Assembly: GCA_003342815.1 (NCBI GenBank)
Contig: PTEX01000496.1
Span: forward strand, 66,429-130,428
DNA length: 64,000 nucleotides
DNA from: Eudromia elegans
Lineage: Eukaryota; Chordata; Aves; Tinamiformes; Tinamidae
Direction: 5' to 3'
Part shown: positions 37,701 through 50,800 of the stretch, piece by piece
Position numbering within the stretch: the first letter of the stretch is position 1
Layout: every line of letters begins with the position of its first letter
Translations under genes and position numbers: made by a program
The notes under the pieces: model-generated
Database searches by the model: none
Seen by the model: the letters and a program-made list of their open reading frames with translations, nothing else
What the model was told of the DNA's origin: nothing

Positions 37701-40700
37701 TTTCAAGAATGTTTCTCTGTTGGTTTAATTATTGATCGATTCCCTGGTCATTTTCATATTTGCTTTCATATTTGCTTTCTTCTGTTTTTGTTACTCAAAA
37801 CCTGAAAATAATCCCAGTTAAGATTCATCATGGATTCCAGACCAACTCCCAAACTGCAATGCATTTGCATTCCAGCTTCCAATAGAAACACCTAAGTTCA
37901 GTGTATCTTGCCTCTGTTGGGACACTATTTCCTTTTTTTATTTTGAATGAATTGGTAAGAACACAAAAATAACTAGTTTGAGATCCGGGTGATACTAACA
38001 ATTTCTACTGTATCAGGCTCAGTGCCAGTGAAAATTCAGTTTTCATGAAGATATTAAACAGAACTTGAAATTTGTCATGCCCCTAGTTCAGCTGCAGTAT
38101 GGGAGAAAACAGTCATTTGTACACAGTGAAAGAAACTGCAAAATTGTGTCAACTGCAAAAAAATACACAGTATACTGAACTACTGCAAAGCCTTTCAGTT
38201 CCTCAAATGCTCGTGGTTATCTGCTGTATTATATAACTTTAATCTGAGCCCCCTTAGAAAGCAAAAAGATTTTTTTTTGGCATTAAGCTATCTGCAGTAC
38301 TAAAGCTGACATTTTCAAAAGTAAATGGTAAGTCTTGAGTGCCTGAGAAGTCGGTTTAAGATGTCTTTAAAAGACTTTAAGAAGTTAAGCACTTGCCATC
38401 TAAAAGTAGTCCTTTTTGAGGGATTCAAACTTAAACATCCAAAATTGTTGGCCATTTCTGGTGTTCTCACAGGATCTGTGTTGTTTTTTCTATGCTCCAA
38501 GCTATTTACAACCTCAGTAAATTGGGCAATAGGTCTAGATGGGGCAGACAAATGATGGAGGTCAGAATGGCACTATCGAAGCTATATTATACTGAATACA
38601 ACACACATGGCTCACACAACATGGCTAGATGTATAGCAAAGAATTTTGCCCACTTCTAGTTTAGCGCTGTCATCCAGTGGATGGCAACATAACTCACAGG
38701 TAATTTGTTTATGGCTAGTACTTTTAAAAGGATTTTATTCCTTTGTGCTCTGAATTTTCCATAAGCTTTTGCTTTCATATATAACCACCTACTTATTAGG
38801 AAGAATTAGAAACTTACTGGACTAGCAATAAATACTGTCCTGAATAGATATTTGCCTCAGAGAAAAGAGGTTAGAAATATTTGTTGTGCTTGTTGCTTTG
38901 TAGAAAAGCAGGATGAGAAAACTTGGTCTGGAGAAACTAATTTAAGTGTGGCTGTGGCTTTATATATATATCTCGTTACTTAAGCCTTCTGTGAATGTAT
39001 TAGCAGAGGACCTGATTGAGGAGCTAATAGAAGAAGCTAAAGAGGAATAGGTGAGATGAATGGTAAAAAGTAATCAAAATTGGGTATTAGTCACTGGGAA
39101 GTTTCTGAGCAATTCAAAGATGAAACCATTAAACTGCTAATTGTGATGTGAAATTTCTGATGTAACAGTTTGGTACCTCTTTTTGATACTGGTATTTATA
39201 AAAGATTTGAGGTGCAAGCCGAGAAGGCAGAACAGTGTATGAGACAAATTAGTAGAAACTATAACAAATGGGGGAAAGAGGGATAAATGTGATTCACCAG
39301 AAAAAAGGGGGACACGGTCCTTGTAAAGGGAATTGCTGCTTGGCAGACATATTGATCTGGTCGGTACTGTTAGCTCGGGTATCTGAAAGGTATTAGACAG
39401 TTCTTAATCAAAAGTTCCTTGGAAAATCAAGCTACCATGGGAAGGATAGAAGATCCTTGAATATAGAGTTAGTTGGTTAAAAGAAGAATATCTAAGGTAA
39501 ACACAGTCCATAAAAGATATTTGTAAGGTGATGATGAATCATACTAAAAGAAGGTTTATGCTACTTACTGCAATCCAAGGTTATGGCTTTCTGAAATAAT
39601 TTCAGACTGTTCAGAGGTGAATCTAGAAAAAGTAATGAGCATTCAGCTGTGTCAGTCCAATCTAAAGCCAATCTGACAGTCAACAGATTTAAATCTCCTG
39701 CTCATCTGCAGCCTGTACTACTCTTTCCCTGGTCACTTATTAATCAGAGAACCTGCTGGAGTCAATAACCTCATTTGTTTATGAGCTACCCATTTTGGAA
39801 TCATAGAATAAGCTACAGTGTTGTCCTGGAAATTTAAGTACTTCCAGAGTGCCATGTTCTGGCTTCAAAAATTGTTGGCTTATCTACCTTTGCTGCTTTT
39901 CTGCCAAGATATCTCTCTGAATATGTAAACGTCACACTAATATATCTGTAATTTCCTCAAGACTCAGTCAAATAGCCACATGTTTTTTGTTTCTTTCCAA
40001 ACTGAGGGGGAAAAATATAAAAATAGATAATGTATGTCCAAGGGTTTATCTGAAGTGGGTATTAAAAAGAGAAAAATAAAACATATCATTAATCATTCAT
40101 ATCAGAGCAAGCAGACAACAGACACTGTTTGAGGTCAGCATGCTGAGATTAAGGAAGTAAACTTTAAGTTTTGTAAACTGCATTTAATTTGAGAATGCTT
40201 TGAAATGGATATTTTGAGACTTATTTTAAAATACTTGGTTTGTCTGTTAGAATTTTCGATTTGCTTGTTTTGAAAAACCTTTGGAAGCTGTCCTTGCTTC
40301 TTAAGTCTTCCCAGCTTGCACAGATTTTTGTTTTTGTTTTTAATATTTCACTGATGGATGAAACCTGTAAGCTTTGCAAAATCAAAAGCTAGTTTGAGAA
40401 AACTGTTTTTCAGTGTCATTGAACAACATGTTTGAGAAAGAGAACTACTGTACCATTTCTGTGAAACTAGAAGATTCTAGCTAGATGTTTCATGTGTGCC
40501 ATAGGCATTTTATTCTCTTTACTGCGTTTATTTAGGAATTTCAAGCAGAAAAAGTCAAACTCAGACATGGCCTTCTGGCAAATTTGTGATAGTGTATTTA
40601 GAAGTGGGACTACCTTTAAACTGTTTGATTGTTAGTAGACTTCTTTTTTTATTAGGAAAGTGCCTACATGTCAACCAAAAATAGAGTTCTGCTATTCCAG

Positions 40701-43700
40701 GCATGGGAATATCACAAAATAATGGATATGTTTTATCTCCTTTTTCTTTTTTATTACTTTTTTTGTGCTTCTGATGAAAATAGAACTTAGTGAGAACTTC
40801 ACGACATAGGAAAAATATATTGACCATATAGTATCTCAAAAACATTGTGTTGATGTTATTTCAGTGGACAGAATCTAGCTTTGCTTACGGGTATTTCTTG
40901 GAGTCCAAACTACTGCTAATGAAATGAGCAGTTGCTGCAGGCAATAGGTGTGTGTGTAGCTGCTTGTGCATATGAGTATTTTTATTCTCTGCAAACTCCC
41001 TCAACTTGCTCAATATCTTTTTAAACATAGTCCTAAAACAGGAAATCCGATTGAGTTTTAGAGACAACCTGCCATGTCAGAACAAATTTTCCTGGTAATT
41101 TAACCAAAGGATTATTCGGGGCTTATACGGTGGTACCTAAAAATGGGAATCTGTTATGACACTCACTTTGAACTTTAATAATTCAGAAAGGTCAGTTCAG
41201 TCTACGAGCACTGAATTCTAAGGCCAGGCTCCATGATGCCGGATTTTTCAGAAAGTCCCCAATTCTCAAAGTGCTCCCAGCTGGGGAACCAAATATTGCC
41301 GCTTCATGCCATGAGCATGTCTGTATTTTCACTTGAATCCCTAAAGGCTGTGAGTGGCAGAGAAAGGAACTTCTGTTGAAACATAAAAGTGGTATGAAAC
41401 AGGATGCAAGACACGAGGGCTGCTCTGCAGCACGGAGGCCCGAGGGCAACTCCCTTCCTTAAGTATGAAAGATGACCAGGATGGCCAATACTAGGTGTAG
41501 TTTTACTTACCTTTGGAAAGGTGCGCTGCAACATTAGCGTAGCTGATCTCTAGTAGTCATTCCTGAGCTTACCTATTAGTGATAAATAGCTGCGGGAGCA
41601 AGTGAAATCCTCGTTGGAAGAAGGAGCGAACAGATGTGATCAACATTTGAGTTCAGGGGAGGAACCACAAGTCAGCCAGAATAAAATCAGGCAGTGAGTG
41701 TCTTACTTGGCATTTGGTGGGCTAATGCTTATTACTCAGGGGATCCCTAACTCCAAGCACTGTGTATGAAGTCCCACTGGATGGGATTTTTTTGTCGGAT
41801 GGGAGATAGATTTCGAAATTGTTTTGGGAGAACTGTGAAAGTGGTCATGAAAGGACATCAGGAAAAGAAAAATGCATGAAAACAAAGCAAAACAAAAGAA
41901 TAATTACTACTGAAATTATGAGAAGCTCTTCTCCCTTTTTTTTCTGCTTTTTAACCAAACTACCTAATTTATATGTATGAAAGAGAGTTAGGAATGCATA
42001 TATTTCTGCAAAGGCACAGGACATATTTCAGTTCTTTGGATTTGCCTTCCTTAGAGTGTGTTAGTTTATTTCATTTTGCCTGGAGGCAAAGAAAGGTACT
42101 GTCTAAAGCAGGTAATCCTGCAGAAATATGATCATCAGAGTATTGCTTATGTTGATTCCTGCTGAGAAATTACAGGAGAAAATAGGCCCAGAACTTGTCT
42201 AAGTGAGTTTTGCTACTGAAACACATTTAGATGGAAGTATGGATCTCATAAGATGTAATCAGTTTGCCTTCTGGTGTCGTGGTTATGTTTGCAGCAGGAT
42301 TACAGCTTTGCGATCACTGTATCTGTTAGGGAACAGATATAAAAAGCCTTTGAATGTAATTTGAAAAAATACTTAAGACTCCTGGGGTAAAATCTATTTT
42401 CAGTTGCTGAGTCGAAGTGTTAGTATCTGAATAGATTTTATATTTAAATTTTGATTCTTCATTATAGAGAAACTAAAATTATAAATATTGCCTGCAAATT
42501 CATCAACACTGGAATGTAATTATAAAAAATAAGAAGGCACTGTATGTAGTCTACATTATATTTGTACAGTGTGAAATTGGTCCAAATTTGGAGCAAATTC
42601 TTGAAGAAACAGTGGTGGAAAGATATTCTGCATAATTTTTAGCTGATTTTGTGATTAATGTAGCAAAGAAGGCACTGATATAGATGCTGAAAGGTTAGCC
42701 TAAGATTTTGCTGCTTAAGATGTAGTCATTGAATTTCACAGATACAACATTCAGCAATAAAGATAAACTCAAGACATATGTTCTGTCAAACTCTGTCATA
42801 AGTCTGATAGCCAAGATGATTATTTCTAGAAGAAAATATACTGTTGTAACACAAAACATGTCTATTTTTATAAAATAAAATATTCAAAATCCTTCTGCCC
42901 ATATTTTTCTTTATATTCTGCAAAATCAATTTTACAGAGTTTTAATATTTCAACTTTTTCATAAAAGTATTTTCTTTTTTGGTTTGTTTGTTTGCATTGG
43001 TTATACTGCCTTTATTGATGGGTTAAGTACATATATATAATCACTATTTAAAGAATGCATTTTAACTTCATTATTCAAGCTTTTGATAGGACAGAGGCTG
43101 GTATCTGACAGAAAACATGAGTTTTATGAGCTCACTGCAGTAATAATATCTGGCTACAACTATGTGCTGCCATCAGAGTAGAAATGGTTTCATGGATGCT
43201 AGACTCCAGATTTTTTCAATTGTGACCAGCCTGGGGAAAAGCAGGGGTTATTTCCTCTGTCTTTGACTTTTTTCTGAGCACAGACAACTTTTGCAGGATT
43301 AAAAAATACAGCTTTTGCTTTATTTTTAATACATGAGATTTTAGACTGTGCAGCCTTTGTCTCCCTTCCCTCATTTTGAAATTCTGCAAACTTCCACTGA
43401 TACAGATGAAAAATTAGTAAGTTCAGGAGCTCTGGAGGTGATCTTGGTCTTGGCTTGCCAGGTGCAGTCATGAATGTGGTGGATTGGTGTGTCTGTTTAA
43501 TCTGTTTTTTGTTTTCAGTATAGTCTTTTTAAATTTATTAGTTCTTTGACATGTTTTCTTTTTGGAATGAAAGAAGTAATGCAAAATAAAAAGAACTGTG
43601 ATGTTCCGATGAATTTTTTTCTTGTAGAGTTGTGTATATGCAATTCTCAAACTATTCAGAGATACCAAAAGAGCAACTTTATAAAAGCTAGGACTAATTT

Positions 43701-45176
43701 AATCTTATTTTGTCTCTGTGTTCCTAGTTTGTATTTATTTTTTCTATGCAGTGTTTTTTGATAACCAAAAATTTTTGATTTTTTTTCTCTCTCTTTTTTT
43801 TTTCCTAATCTTATTTAGATTTTCCCCAGTTGAATCAGGTATTTCATGTTCCAGTAAATCTGTGCTCTGGTTTTAGAGATGATGAATTTTTGTTGCATTT
43901 ATGAAGCAATTTGTGGGAGAGAGAAGAGGTATTTTGTTTTAAATGGAAATAAACTTTCATCTTTGGAATGACAGACTAATAAACATTCATTACGATGTGA
44001 TTAACAGTTCAATGGAATGAGAATATTTTTGATGTTTTCTGTTAGAAGTGGGCAGTCATTGCTTTTTGTCCTCTGAAAATGCGAACACTGTGAAGTGGAA
44101 ATTGATTATGGTAAAATTTCTCAGAATAATTTCTTTATCAAAACAGATGAACCCTAATTCCTTGAGGATTTTCTGCAAACAGGTTACCCTCTGGCTTGTC
44201 TCAGCAAGCTGCTTCTGCTTTTTTTCTGTTCAGAGATTTACTTACAGTGTAGTGCCTGATTTCCTTTTCTCAGGCGTGACCTTTGGTGCTTTAGAAAATA
44301 AATTGATGGCTTCAATCCCCTTTGCCCAAGCTTTTATGTGCCGTTACTGCTGGATCGCGGCATTGTTGTGAGCTCTCGCCATAGCAGAATGCTTTGGGTT
44401 TAATTTCACTCGTGGTCCTTGCTTGTAGCTCTTCACCAGATACTGATTTGAAGGTGACTGCATACATCTCTATGGACACAATGCTCCACAATTACTGAAG
44501 GAGATCCTATAAGGAAGTGATTTCACATGGTAGAGTTGTTCAGTATTTGGCCCAGCATTGTGCACCTAAGAGAAACTACAAAAACAGATTAACTTGGACC
44601 CATTCCCTGCTACCCCATTCCTATGACTGTTGTTAGAGTCTTCACTGCTTTTCTGGTAGTTGGATCAGAAAGAGAAAACACGACAATCATCCTTCCCCAT
44701 TCTTTCCCTCCACCTTCTTCTGTTTTCTACAATTATCAAGTTCTTGGAACTGACAAGATGCTCTTCATGTCTTGACCATTGAGGGATATGGAAGTGAAAT
44801 TAGATTTTTATTGTGCTAGGAATGTTAAAATAAAATATTTTTATTATTTCATTTTCTTTATTGAGTTTCCTGCAGATTTGTACAGAACTGTGTTGCAAGC
44901 TTGTCCTTAAAATAGGAATTCATGTTACATAGTTCTCTACTTAGAGTGTTATTGCTTTATTTTTCTTTAAAAAAAAAGAACAATCTATTTCAAGTTCAAA
45001 AACAAACTCATGTTAAAATGTGAAGATATTTTTGAGAAAAACTTTGAAGGAAAATACACGCTTCATTTAAGCCAATGTGAAAATCTCCTTTTAACAGAGA
45101 CTATTCAGAGAGTTGAGAGCATGAAGATGTCACTGAAAAAAAGAAATGCAGCCTTGATCTCAGAGGCGACTGATGT

Positions 45177-45196
45177 GTTAGCACTGTAGTGCTAAC
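45177..45196. other. 20-bp palindrome (9-bp arms)
   Basis: GTTAGCACT, two bases, then AGTGCTAAC. It is followed by a further GTAGTGCT copy about 15 bp downstream. Palindromes of this size are expected occasionally by chance, so no function is claimed. Confidence 0.85.
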
Positions 45197-48100
45197 TACA
45201 GAGGTAGTGCTGGGTACAGCTTGGTGTTCTCACTGAAAAAGGGATCTTCTGACACAACAGAAGGAACGGTGCAGTTAAGGCTAAAACTAATAGATCCTTG
45301 GTTATGATTTCTTATGAAATATATTCAACATGTTATAATTAATAGGCTCTACACCTCATGATCTGCAACCACCACAGGGCAGACAATTTTAAGGCATGAG
45401 CAACAACAGGTTTTCTTGTTATTCACCTGTAATTCACTTGTATGCTCAAATTGGAATATACGGAGATAGTAATCTCATTAGCAAACAAGGAAATAATAGC
45501 CTAAAATCCATGAAAGAGGACAATTATTGACATAATACCACTTTATAGGAAAAATCAATTTCATTACATCTTGTTGGGATGCTACTTCAAGATTGTGAAG
45601 TATTTGCAATGTGGAAGTTACTTTCATGCTGCCTAAGTGATGGATGAGAGTAAGGTATTAGGCGAGATGAAATACTATTCCTGAGTTGCTTGTGCCTGTT
45701 CCATAATATTCATGGTAGTCAAGTGTTTATTCTAGATAGAATATACACTGCATTTCTTTAATGTTTTAACTGCTGTCAGTCAGATGTGATAAACAGAAGA
45801 AATCCATAAATGTATTCAGTGCTGCCCGGCCACTCAGTAGCTTAGATTCTTTCCGTGTAGATAGCACTAAGTGTAGGGCGGAAGTATGGAGCCCCAGGTA
45901 TTGCTCAAGGGCAGTTGTTACAAATGTTGATTATGTTTGGTTACTAGACAGGATTTTAATTTCTTGGAGTCTATCTAGTATCTATAACCAGTGGCTAAAC
46001 TTGAAATAATGCTTGAAGGAAGAGGCACAATTTAATAATCCTATTAGGTAAAGCTTTTATGTCTTGAAATGGTTTTGTTTTTTAATTAATTATTTTTTTT
46101 CCTCCTTATGTTCCATACTTGAGACAGTCCCCTCTCTCAGATAATTTATTGCTAATTTCTAATATTCTGGGCATAAAATACTTCACCCGATGACAATTCC
46201 TAACTGTTTGGTCAAATAATTGTGGTTTAATAGCCAATGTGGCAAGGAAATGTTGCCAGAGCTTTTTGTAGACTGATCAAAATATAAATTTCTTCTTTTT
46301 TTCTTCTTTCCTTTTTTTTTTTTTTTTCCTGAAGGAAAGAAAGAAAAACTAAGAACTGAACAGCTGGAAACACAGGGCTCAGTGTCCTGGCTTCCCAGTT
46401 ACTGCAGTCGATTACAATTGTAGTCTGTCAGTCTGTCAGCATTTTTTAAGAAACTCAGATAGCTCTAGTCAGCACTCAAGCTAGAGACTCAAAAGGATAA
46501 GAAATTTAACTGTATTATAAATATTGACATTTCATCTTTGTATCTTGTATAAATAGATATATGTATGTATATATAATTAAGTTGGCATGATATCCAGTTT
46601 AATATACTGTCAAGCATCAGTGTATTCTAGGACATAATTTATTTTCCTACTGATTTAATTTAAATATACTTCAGAACTGAATTTGATTTACTCAGAAGAT
46701 TTCCTAGTACTTGGATTTATTTCCTTCATTTACAAAAACAAAGTTACTCTAGTCACTGTCCAACCTCTGTATGTCTTGCTTTCTGAGAGCAGTGAAGCAA
46801 TAAAATTTTGCTTACATCAGTGCTCCGGGTAAACAAATTTTAAGTTTCCATGCTTGAGTATTTGCACTGGAGGTGGGACTCTGCATCGTGCCTTGGTATT
46901 GCACACAGTGACAGAACAGAATTCCCCAGTGCCTCAGCCAGAACCTGGCACAGAAGCAATTAAATGTGCCCTTCGTGGCTAGGAGAACTAAGGAGGATGC
47001 AATATCTTTGTGTGAATATGATGAGAGAAAAAAATGCATTCAGACTCAGGTCCCAGCTAATAAATCTTACAGCAGCCTAAATTTTCTTGGAATGATGCCT
47101 CAGGCAAAGTAGAAGTGGCCTGGAAAAGGAGAAGAAAAAAAAAATTAAAAAGCTCAATGTTTTCCTGATTCTCTTCATCTACTGCTTAAGCATAAATTGC
47201 TAGTCTTTTCACAGATAAATTTATGCTTTTAGAGCTTTTGATTAAGTCCTCCGAGTGATTTTAAGTGTTAACACTTATCCCACAGGGCAAAAAGAGATTG
47301 CCCTATATCCCCATTCACATCACAAACCTTTTTTAAAAGATTCTGATCTTTTAGTGCGCAGTAAATGTCTTTGTGTCATTCCACAATGTGTTTAGCAATT
47401 AAGAGAATATTTGATATATTCGTATAATGAATACATCCAGTTGAATGGTATTTTCCATGAACTGATAAACCATGAACAAAATTAAAGTCGTTTATTAAAG
47501 ACAAACCTATTTCATAAAAGTCTTTTTGATTTTGAGTTTGATTTCACTCAGCTTGAGTCTTAACCGTTCTGGACTCATAACTCTCAATCTCATCTACAGC
47601 TACTCATGTAGCTCTTAATCTGAATGAATTCTTGCACATGTCATGAGCACTGTTGGTAGCATTGGTAATATTCAATAGAGTTCAAGGATCCATCCAAAAC
47701 CTGTAGCAAGGTTTAGATATTAGAGCATTTCTTAACCGTTTCAGAGAGGGACGAACTTGCTTTGTGGTATTTTCTGCTCCTTGTGCTTTTTTGGAGGGAT
47801 TGCAGGATTTATTTTTGGTCACACTTTGTATCCTGTATGAATGTTGGTTAAGGCTCATGGCCAAAACTGTTCAATTCTTGGAAGTGAAGACTGTTCCTGA
47901 AAGAAGTGCTGATATGACTGTTTCTTGGTGTTTAGCAAAAGACACTTTCTGGCTGATAACATAGCCCCATTTGGCAAACCAGAGCAGAAGTATGAGACTG
48001 CTGCTCGTACTCGCATCTGAGCCGAGAAGCACTGACAGATCCAGAGAGAGCTTCAGTAATATATCAATGGGATTGGAGCAGCTGCAGTAATTTCAACTGT

Positions 48101-48572
48101 GTGCTTATTAATGTCAAACAGGGATAAGCCCAAAATGGTTTGAGGAAAGCTTTGCCTGAATCAAGGCAACATCTTCACTGGCTTTTTGTTGTTCCTCAGT
48201 TACCATGAGGGAAATGCATAGGGCCAAACGTAAGAAAATAAAGCCATGGAAAAGGTGTGACATAGAATAAGAAAACTAATCGACAACAGGTCCTCACTCT
48301 GTCATGTCCACCCCAAGGATACAGGTACAATCCCTTGGGAGTCGGGCCAGGTTTAGCTGTTGATTGTGGACCAGTCATTCTCTTATAGAGGACAGGGCTC
48401 AGGAGAGAGCTCTATTGTTTCCTATCTTAAGGAGAGATAATCTCATGATGAGAAAAAAACTCAAAACTCGAAGCCATTGCTGTAGCTGACATTTTTGAAC
48501 CACATAAACCTTGCTTATGATATGACAGTGAAACTTTCCTTATCCAGTCTTTATGTTCACGTTAGGGAATAG

Positions 48573-48602
48573 TTTATTATTTATTTATGTATTTATTTAT
48601 TT
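48573..48602. repeat. (TTTA)n-like microsatellite
   Basis: About seven tetranucleotide units of TTTA/TTAT with one G interruption. Simple repeat with no further signal. Confidence 0.85.
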
Positions 48603-50501
48603 GTTAATTTTGCTATACAACTTCCTGTATGTTGGGCCAGATCTAATAGCTCTAAAATAATATGCAGTGGCCTCCTCTTGTTAAATGTTCCTTCTGTTGA
48701 ACTGGGAGTTGGTGCGGATGCCTGTCACTTAACAATGATATGTGTTATTGTTAAAGCATCTCCTAAATGACTATTGTATGCCCTTCTAACAAGGAGCTAG
48801 GGGAAAGCCAAAATAACAAGTTCTTCTGTATGTATTGAATTAAATTGTGGTTTCTCAGGTAATTTGCAAGGTGATTATTTTCTGGTGATAATGAGGTTGT
48901 TAAGTTCTACTTTTTTTTTTGCATAAAAAGGGTTAGTAATGTAAATTAGTGCAAATCAAGCAATCTTGTACTTTATTATAAGCTCAGTAGAATGTGCCCT
49001 GAATTTTGAATAGTGGAAAAAGTAGATACTAGCTGCTTTAGCATTAGGTATTCCCACATTTTCTATATGCAATACCTGTTATGAGAATTCACCTTTGCTT
49101 ATTATTTTAACAATCCATGAGCTATGCTGTGTCCTCGGTAGGAATCAGCAAAAGCTTAGCTTTTGTATCGACACAATACAAAACTGATTGCACACTGATG
49201 CTATGCAAAGTAATATTAAAAATGAAGCCTGGCAATCAAAGTGATCCTTGGCAGCTTCCACCCTGCTCACTGGTGCCATTCAGTGTCCCAGATATGCTGG
49301 AAGTTTGACAAGCTTCAAGAGAGAAGGTTTAATTAGGCCACAGTTTGACTAATTCAACTAATCTAAGAGTTACACATCAATCTCGCACACAATGCAGAGG
49401 GCTGTTTTTTTCCTCACTCATTCTCACCTACTTGGAGAGGGCTCCCTCTTTCAAATGTGGCTCCAGGCCACTACAGATGTGAGGTCTGATGGGCATTAGG
49501 GCTTTCCTCCTTTGTACCAGCTTTCTGAGGGACATGCCTTTCCCTGAATGGGATTTCTCCGATGAAGGTTGTGGAGGGATGGTGATGACCCACATGCGTG
49601 AAGCTGAGGTCTCTGGCCGCTCAGAGAATGGTCCCTTCTCTCCACTGCTTTTCCCAGAGTGACGGAGAGCAACGACCATTGTTTCCCTGTTCAGCAAGGC
49701 AAGGTCTTCTCTTACTGTGGCTTGCCTTTGAAAGTGTTTTAGAGGGTAACATTCTCAGATCTTCAGGCACAGGAGAAATCTGATAAAAACTGTGGTTAGT
49801 GTCTTATCTATCATCACCCATGTGATCACTTAGAGAAAGAAAACATACCATATGGGCTGTTCTGGTCCACAGCAGGCAGGAGAGCTGTGTTGTAGCACCT
49901 GTGTAGTAATACTAAGGCAAAGCTATTAGGCAAATTTGTATTACTTCATTAACCATTTTTCCATTTCTCATTAAAATGGAAAATGAGTTAATCTTTAATG
50001 TTTCTCTTCAGAACTTCCTATAGCGAAGGCTAATGAAGTCCTGTGTGATTATAACAGGAGTGTTCTTAGTGTCTTTTTCCTTTTTTCTTTTTCTCTTTCT
50101 CCTTCTCTTTTTTTGATGGACTTAGGAAAGATTTTTTAGCTATAATGTGAGCAAAATGTTTGGCTCTTTGGTGGAAGCTTGGTGTACTTCCATGGATGCC
50201 AACAGAGCACCCATGCTCCAGCCAGGCAGAAGCTTGCTGAACCAATAGTGAAGAGTTAATAGTGAGAGCCCTAAAAGCAAGTGAAACTCAAGAAATATGG
50301 CTAGGTTTTGCTGTGTACTAAAAGAAATTGCCTTCTGCCCCCTGTATTTTTTTCATGTTTGGGGACTTTCTTCCATATCCAAAGGGAATGGGCAAGTGCT
50401 CTCTGTGTGGATTTTATTTTTCTGTGTGTTTATATAACTCTTTTTCTACATATGAGTCTACATTGTTTTTCATGTGTGTTTGGATCTTGTGTGGGCTTTT
50501 G

Positions 50502-50525
50502 TTTTTTTTTTTTTTTTTTTTTTTT
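50502..50525. repeat. Poly(T) tract, T24
   Basis: An uninterrupted T run about 30 bp left of the 5' breakpoint of the plus-strand CR1 copy. CR1 does not use poly(A) tails, so the two are probably independent. A T-rich target could have favoured insertion. Confidence 0.93.
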
Positions 50526-50556
50526 AGTTTAGTTTTATCTTTTAAATGATTTACTA

Positions 50557-50800
50557 GGGTTTTGAAACACAGGCAGTTCCATCTGCATGTAAGGAAAACC
50601 ATAGAACTTCTTTCCTGTGAGGGTGACAGAGCCCTGGAACAGGCTGCCCAGAGAGGTTGTAGAGTCTCCGTCTCTGGAGATCTTCCCAACCCTTCTGGAT
50701 GCCACCCTGTGCCCCGTGCTCTAGGGCTCTCTGCTGGAGCAGGGGGGTTGGACTAGATGATCTCTAGAGGTCCCTTCCAACCTCAAACATTCTGTGATTT
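50557..50800 (+). mobile_element. CR1 LINE, 5'-truncated 3' end
   Basis: The last roughly 244 bp of a CR1 LINE in plus orientation. It begins near TTTGAAACACAGGCAGTTCC, passes through TTTCCTGTGAGGGTGACAGA, GCCCTGGAACAGGCTGCCC and GAGCAGGGGGGTTGGACTAG, and ends GTCCCTTCCAACCTCAAACA then TTCTGTGATTT, a trace of the terminal octamer repeat of avian CR1. It lacks all of the reverse transcriptase. Over the shared 3' 180 bp it differs from the 29456-29912 copy at about 18 positions by hand count (about 10%), so both are old insertions of related subfamilies. Confidence 0.95.

Larger units (their letters stand above)
29913..50556. other. Long gene-free AT-rich stretch
   Basis: About 20 kb with no recognisable gene or transposon beyond the small items listed separately. 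GC-richer pockets lie at about 31.13-31.35, 32.88-33.01, 41.2-41.48 and 49.43-49.70 kb. The last carries an 89-codon minus-strand frame and the 41.2 kb pocket an 85-codon minus-strand frame, both unrecognised. A minus-strand splice-donor match (AAAG followed by GTAAGT) at about 41513, with an acceptor-like TTGCTCCCGCAG upstream on that strand, is discussed in the findings. Otherwise it is ordinary intron or intergenic DNA. Confidence 0.65.

Noticed and set aside
49428-49697. 89-codon minus-strand frame with scattered H, C and GEK residues suggesting a zinc finger
   Set aside because: The C and H residues do not fall in the spacing of C2H2 fingers, and no linker or repeat unit is present.
50562-50756. 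64-codon frame at 50.6 kb and its minus-strand counterpart at 29500-29694
   Set aside because: Both lie within CR1 LINE tails and translate shared repeat sequence. They are not genes.
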